In this document: one piece after another, positions 60,027-64,000 of the stretch
How positions within the stretch are numbered: position 1 is the stretch's first letter
Layout of the letters: every line of letters begins with the position of its first letter
Assembly (NCBI GenBank): GCA_017554385.1
Contig: JAFZIL010000022.1
Location: 1-64,000, forward strand
Origin: Prevotella sp.
GTDB taxonomy: Bacteria > Bacteroidota > Bacteroidia > Bacteroidales > Bacteroidaceae
Direction of reading: 5' to 3'
Length of the DNA: 64,000 nt
Position numbers and translations under genes: made by a program
Notes under the pieces: model-generated
Told to the model about the DNA's origin: nothing
What the model saw: only the letters and a program-made list of their open reading frames with translations
Databases searched by the model: none

Positions 60027-62042
60027 ATGAAGAAATTGATTATAGCAAGCTTACTAACCCTGCTGTCATCCAAGGCTGCGACAGCGCAGGACTTCCATTT
60101 CGATGAGATGACCTACTCGTCTGATCAGACGACGTTTAAGCTTTTTGCACCGAAAGATGCAAAGAAAGTGATAGTGCGTCTGTACAAGGATGGGGTAGGG
60201 GGCAAGGCCCTGAAGACCGTTAAGATGCAGTGTATAGGTGATGACCTGTGGTCGGCTACTGTGAAGGGTGACCAGAAGGGCCTATTCTACACGTTCGACA
60301 TCGGTCGAGGAGAGACACCTGGCGTTTTTGCCAAGGCTGTCGGTGTGAACGGTAAGCGCGGCGCTATCCTCAGGGATTACACCAGTGACTGTGGCTGGGA
60401 TCAGGAGCGCCCTGTCGTCAAGAGTCCTGCCGATCTCGTCATCTATGAGATGCACCACCGAGACTTCTCTGTTGCCCGTCCCGATGCTAAGTACCCCGGC
60501 AAGTTCCTCGCACTCACAGAGCCGTGGGCCATCGACCATCTGAAGGAGCTTGGTGTCAACGCCGTACATATCCTACCCTCCTACGACTATGGTTCTGTTG
60601 ACGAGACACGTCTTGACGAACCTCAGTACAACTGGGGCTATGACCCGGTGAACTACAACGTGCCTGAGGGCAGCTACAGCACCGACCCCACCGATCCGCT
60701 CTGCCGCATCCGTGAGTTCAAACAGATGGTCGAGGCATTGCACAAGGCGGGCATCTGCGTCATTCTCGACGTGGTCTACAACCATACCTATGACATTGAG
60801 CACTCGAACTTCCAGAGAACGTATCCAGACTACTACTACCGGAAAATTAGAAATGACAAATTAGGAATGAAAAATGAAAATGAAGAAATGAAAAATGATG
60901 CCGCAGGTCATTCTTCATTTCTCACTTCTCACTCCTCATTTAGTAACGGTTCCGGCTGCGGCAACGAGACGGCCAGTGAGAAGCCGATGATGCGCCGCTT
61001 CATGATTGAGAGCGTGAAGTACTGGGTGAACGAGTACCACATCGACGGGTTCCGTTTCGACCTCATGGGGTGCCACGACATCGAAACGATGAACGCTATT
61101 CGTAAGGCACTCGACGAGATTGATCCTACCATCTTTGTATACGGTGAAGGCTGGAGCGCCGGAGCCTGTGCACTGCCCAACGAGCAATTAGGCATGAAGG
61201 CCAATATCCCGCAGATGCCGGGCATCGCTGCCTTCAGCGACGACATCCGCGACGCCTTGCGCGGTCCGTTCAGCGACGATACGAAAGGTGCTTTCCTTGC
61301 TGGCATCCCTGGTGAGGAGGAGAGCCTGAAGGCAGGCATCGCTGGCATGATTGCTCATCCGCAGGTCGACTACTCGAAGGTGAACTACTCCAAGGTGCCT
61401 TACGCCCTGCAGCCCACGCAGATGATCAGCTACGTTAGCTGTCACGACGACATGTGTCTTGTTGACCGCCTTAAGGCCAGCATCCCGTCGCTGACTGATG
61501 CGGAAGCAAATTATTCACTCTTCACTCTTCATTCTTCACTTATAAAGCTCGACCTTCTTGCACAGACCGCAGTATTCACCTCGCAGGGCATACCTTTCAT
61601 GCTCAGCGGCGAGGAACTGTTGCGCACAAAGAAGGGCGTACATAACTCGTTCGAGTCGCCTGACTCCATCAACCAGCTCTGTTGGTCGAATAAGGCCCGC
61701 TATCCGCATGTGTTCGAATACTATAAGAACCTTATCGCGTTAAGAAAGCATCATCCTGCCTTCCGCCTCGGTTCTGCCGACTTGGTGCGCAAGCATCTCG
61801 AGTTTTTGCAGACTGACGACTGTCTCGTGGCATTCCGCTTAAAGAACTATGCAGGTCGTGATGACTGGCGCAACATCATCGTCATTCTTAACGCCAATAG
61901 CAAAAGCAAGGAAGTCACAGTACCCGCCGGCACCTATACCAAGGTCTGTTGCGACGGTGTCATCAACGAGCAAGGTCTCGGAACCGTCACTGGCCCGCGC
62001 ATCACGGTTAGTGCCCAGTCGGCACTCATCCTTCACGACTGA
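60027..62042 (+). CDS. Type I pullulanase-like alpha-1,6-glucosidase (GH13_14)
   Basis: This is a 671-residue protein with a cleavable signal peptide (LLTLLSSKAATAQ), so it is probably periplasmic and debranches imported oligosaccharides. YNWGYDPVNYNVPEGSYS is the type I pullulanase motif. DGFRFDLMG has the nucleophile, YGEGWSAG the acid/base and SCHDD the third acidic residue. An N-terminal CBM48-like region covers about residues 20-130. Two short-word repeats lie in frame: one at residues about 273-306 just before SNGSGCGNETA, and another at about 495-505. Both add residues absent from typical homologues. Confidence 0.93.
   Translation: MKKLIIASLLTLLSSKAATAQDFHFDEMTYSSDQTTFKLFAPKDAKKVIVRLYKDGVGGKALKTVKMQCIGDDLWSATVKGDQKGLFYTFDIGRGETPGVFAKAVGVNGKRGAILRDYTSDCGWDQERPVVKSPADLVIYEMHHRDFSVARPDAKYPGKFLALTEPWAIDHLKELGVNAVHILPSYDYGSVDETRLDEPQYNWGYDPVNYNVPEGSYSTDPTDPLCRIREFKQMVEALHKAGICVILDVVYNHTYDIEHSNFQRTYPDYYYRKIRNDKLGMKNENEEMKNDAAGHSSFLTSHSSFSNGSGCGNETASEKPMMRRFMIESVKYWVNEYHIDGFRFDLMGCHDIETMNAIRKALDEIDPTIFVYGEGWSAGACALPNEQLGMKANIPQMPGIAAFSDDIRDALRGPFSDDTKGAFLAGIPGEEESLKAGIAGMIAHPQVDYSKVNYSKVPYALQPTQMISYVSCHDDMCLVDRLKASIPSLTDAEANYSLFTLHSSLIKLDLLAQTAVFTSQGIPFMLSGEELLRTKKGVHNSFESPDSINQLCWSNKARYPHVFEYYKNLIALRKHHPAFRLGSADLVRKHLEFLQTDDCLVAFRLKNYAGRDDWRNIIVILNANSKSKEVTVPAGTYTKVCCDGVINEQGLGTVTGPRITVSAQSALILHD
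60843..60945. repeat. Inverted short-word hairpin inserted in frame in the pullulanase gene
   Basis: The left arm (60858-60898) consists of AATGAAA-type words and the right arm (60908-60941) of their complements (CTTCATTTCTCACTTCTC). They pair imperfectly around a centre containing CCGCAGG, with one extra word in the left arm. The frame stays open. The encoded insert (KIRNDKLGMKNENEEMKNDA and onward) separates YYYRK from SNGSGCGNE, which are normally only a few residues apart. Confidence 0.75.
61511..61541 (+). repeat. Single-arm short-word insertion in the pullulanase gene
   Basis: Words TTCACTC, TTCACTC, TTCATTC and TTCACTT follow one another and encode YSLFTLHSSL. This lies between LTDAEA and LDLLAQTAVFTSQGIPF, which are nearly contiguous in homologues I remember. 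Confidence 0.6.
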
Positions 62043-62111
62043 CGCTTGCCATTTCTTTCGGTTCTGAAGATGCTTGATGAAGGGGAATAGGAGGCTCTGA
62101 AGGGTAGTCAG

Positions 62112-62216
62112 GAAGCATGCTTCTTGAAGTAAAACAAGTTGTTTTGCCTTGTCAAACAGTATTCTTTGAGGTGTTAAGAATGCTTCTTTTGAAAGCAAAA
62201 CAACTTGTTTTGCATT
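62112..62216. repeat. Two direct copies of a palindrome-containing repeat
   Basis: Units at about 62112-62150 and 62175-62216 share ATGCTTCTT followed by AAAACAA-n-TTGTTTTGC. Each carries its own palindrome; GCAAAACAA-C-TTGTTTTGC in the second is perfect. They lie 70-170 bases after the pullulanase stop. Confidence 0.55.
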
Positions 62217-62279
62217 AAGGATGTTGCCTCTTTGCTACACAATCAGTCCTTGTTCCCGAGCATGTTTATGGTTATTGGG

Positions 62280-62327
62280 GAGGGGGGCACATAGGGGGCA
62301 CGTTTTTTTTGCATGGTGTGCCCCCTC
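62280..62327. repeat. G-rich repeats able to form alternative hairpins
   Basis: GGGGGGCAC (62282-62290) and AGGGGGCAC (62293-62301) can each pair with GTGCCCCCT (62318-62326), and eight T lie between. A further AGGGGCACACC occurs near 62373. I see no gene in 62043-62600. Confidence 0.4.
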
Positions 62328-62603
62328 AAATTGGCTATATACAAAGGGGAAACAAGCAAAACAGGCACAGGGGCACACCTTTTTTATTTCAGCTAATTAC
62401 GCAAGTGCCGAGCGGCCACAGGGATGCAAGAAAGCCGAGCACAGAAGTATGTGAAAAAAAGTAACCATCCCTGAAGACCTGTTTATGTTCCCTATCCTAA
62501 GAAATATCACCCCTTCAATGAGGTGTTGACGGTTTCGCGAGAAGTAACAAATATAGTTTTCTATAAGATCCATTCATTTAGTTTTTAACGTTTTTTTGTT
62601 CAA

Positions 62604-62640
62604 AACAATTTGGATGTTTCACCCAAATTGTTTAATTTTG
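62604..62640 (+). promoter_or_regulatory. Promoter with an internal 10-bp dyad for the structured RNA
   Basis: The -33 TTG (62610-62612) and -7 TAATTTTG (62633-62640) are 20 bp apart. A perfect inverted repeat AACAATTTGG (62604-62613) and CCAAATTGTT (62623-62632) with a 9-base spacer occupies the -33 element and the whole spacer, ending exactly at the -7 element. This looks like a repressor site. Confidence 0.7.
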
Positions 62641-62645
62641 CAACG

Positions 62646-62913
62646 TTGCTTGTTAGCTCATGCGTGGGTGGCGGGCGACCTTATATATGGAAAAGACGTT
62701 TTCGAACGTCTGTCGTTGTGTATCACGAACTTCGCAAATCCGTACACTCACAACAGGCAGATGGCAACCGAAGCGTCTACGTGGTGCGTTTATATTCAAT
62801 AATATATGCGTACTGGCGTGGGCTGATGAGCGTTGTCTATCCTGTGTGAGTGAGGCAATGCGAAGGCCTGTGATGCCAGGGTAGGCGAGAGGACAGTCAC
62901 CTACGCCTTTTTT
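62646..62913 (+). ncRNA. Highly structured non-coding RNA, family not recognised
   Basis: The 5' and 3' ends pair: GCGTGGGTGGC (62662-62672) with GTCACCTACGC (62896-62906), 11 bp including two G-U pairs, and six T follow as in a terminator. Inside are AGACGTT-TTCG-AACGTCT (62694-62711), a long-range stem CACTCACAACAGG (62745-62757) with CCTGTGTGAGTG (62841-62852) that has one bulge, and a 13-bp hairpin 62784-62813 with one mismatch. It lacks the tRNA-like end of tmRNA, the RNase P core and the SRP loop, and is too branched for 6S RNA. Short open frames in the region look spurious. Confidence 0.65.
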
Positions 62914-62982
62914 ATATCATAAGTTAATCCGAAATAAATAGTCAAGCGAGAGGTGCCGCATGATAGTTCTATCTGAAGGATG

Positions 62983-64000
62983 AATGATGTGATATATAGT
63001 GGAACTCTCAGTATGTATTTCCCTTGTCGGCTCAAGGGAAGAAAACCTTTGAGAAGTTTCTTTAGCTTGTGGCATCAGTGTTTCGCCAGAGAAGTCAAGG
63101 ATGTTCATCTTAGAAAAGCTCCCTTGACAGACTTGATGGATTCAGTGGGCTATCGGACGGAGAAAGAAACAGTTTTGAGTAGTATTCAAGGGCTGATAGC
63201 TAACAATAATCATATACTGCCTAAGTACGTTCCCTATGCGTTGAATTGCTTACAACAAGCATATCGTAGAATACGTGAGGACAATCTTTATTCAAAGTGT
63301 GCAAATGTCGTTGTCTCGCGTTTTAAATTATCATACCAACCTCCTGAGGGTAAAGCTATCGACGTCGAGGGGATACTGCTTTATAACATCAATGCTGACA
63401 ATAACGTTGCAACCTATATTGCCGTGCTTGGTTTTGATAGTATAACTGCAAAAGACATTATACTCTTAAAACACATCTTCTATAAACGTTTGGCAGTGAA
63501 GATAACGGAATATGAGATAGTGCAACATCCATGTGGTTATGCGGGTTGTGCAACTCGAAAGCATTTCAACTGTATTACTGGTAAACTGAAAACATGTTGT
63601 CGCCCATTTCGCTCTTTCCAAGAATACATAGCAGGGAAAGACGCATGTCAGACCTATGCCAAACGGCACGATATTGATTTCAGGGCACGTTATTCATTTG
63701 TAGAATTGACGAATGACGTAAGTCAGTGTCCAAATGATGAACTATATGGTATTATTATGGCTGACGAAGGTTATTCTTTTGTATCAAGTCACACTCTTAA
63801 TAATACTTTCGAAGTGGATCTGTCTACACGCAAAACATTCTCTTTATATCTAAGTGGACTGAATGGTCTCATCATAACTAGAAGTAATCAAGGACGAGAC
63901 GAGTGCAAAGTACAGCAGGAAAAGTTTGAAAAAGACCTATACAACGAAGATGAAAGGCATATTAAAACTGAGTCCATCAAGTGCCACTGTATTGCCGGTG
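62983..64000 (+). CDS. AT-rich gene of unknown function, incomplete at the right edge
   Basis: One frame stays open from the ATG at 62983 (alternative ATG at 63013) to the end of the window, at least 339 codons. The product begins MMWIYSGTLSMYFPCRLKGR and includes HHIFYK-type basic and Cys-containing segments (QHPCGYAGCATRKHFNC, KLKTCCRPFR). It has no signal peptide and no motif I recognise. Base composition is clearly more AT-rich and codon use less C-ending than in the starch genes, suggesting acquisition. It begins 70 bases after the structured RNA's terminator. The full length and domain content are not visible. Confidence 0.6.

Noticed and set aside
62221..62454. A 77-codon open frame between the pullulanase gene and the structured RNA
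   Set aside because: It translates G-rich repeats, shows no motif and has no promoter.
62596..62884. Three overlapping short open frames in 62596-62884
   Set aside because: Two begin before the predicted transcription start. All have unusual Trp/Cys/Arg-rich composition and overlap extensive RNA secondary structure, so an RNA gene fits better.
1..64000. tRNA, rRNA, tmRNA, RNase P RNA or SRP RNA genes
   Set aside because: I looked for cloverleaf ends, the RNase P core and the SRP loop and found none. The RNA candidate at 62646-62913 does not match any of them.

Overview
This window looks like a chromosomal segment of a Prevotella-type gut or rumen Bacteroidales bacterium. The evidence is two SusC/SusD pairs, a complete type IX secretion (T9SS) porPKLMN cluster, lipoproteins with acidic residues after the lipobox Cys, AT-rich ribosome-binding regions, and promoters of the Bacteroidetes form (TTG, about 19-20 bp, TAnnTTTG). 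No tRNA, rRNA, CRISPR array or phage module is visible.

Layout. 1-1.3 kb is a small accessory patch: a GNAT protein, a truncated exported-protein remnant and an orphan nucleotidyltransferase. 1.5-7.9 kb holds dnaE, an NhaC antiporter with a terminator-like leader, and an esterase/pseudo-HAD fusion. 8.1-21.3 kb is a nutrient-acquisition locus that looks peptide-oriented: SusC, SusD, a HExxH lipoprotein, a DUF4302 lipoprotein, an unknown secreted protein and an M6 metalloprotease. 21.3-25.7 kb is housekeeping (tadA, birA, pyrH, rsmI, tdk). 25.7-31.9 kb is porPKLMN, followed by an outer-membrane barrel and priA. 34.9-39.9 kb holds two TlpA-type thioredoxin proteins around a SIMPL protein. 40.1-43.4 kb is an arabinoside pair, GH51 then GH43. 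43.8-45.9 kb is a BlaI/M56 signalling pair. 45.9-47.2 kb is a RAYT-type transposase with REP-like hairpins. 47.3-62.0 kb is a starch locus: MFS transporter, LacI regulator, SusC, SusD, SusE-like, SusF-like, surface alpha-amylase and pullulanase. 62.0-63.0 kb is non-coding and contains a strongly structured RNA candidate. An AT-rich unknown gene runs off the right end.

How genes work together. In the starch locus the LacI-type protein probably acts at two CAAACGTTTG palindromes. Each is centred exactly 61.5 bp upstream of a -7 element, one for susC and one for the amylase. Amylase, SusD, SusE and SusF would act at the cell surface, SusC would import, pullulanase would debranch in the periplasm, and the MFS protein would take up oligosaccharide. 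The M6 protease, the GH43 enzyme and the 596-residue protein end in similar short C-terminal sequences that could be T9SS sorting signals for the por apparatus encoded here.

The most unusual theme is a family of inverted or tandem short-word repeats (7-9 bp words). They bound a GxxExxY (PD-(D/E)XK) gene, sit as in-frame hairpin insertions inside priA and the pullulanase gene, and recur as single arms just upstream of several start codons. Separately, the RAYT transposase has REP-like hairpins beside it and inside its own reading frame. These repeats, the dyad-controlled structured RNA at 62.6-62.9 kb and the equal operator spacing are the observations most worth following up.
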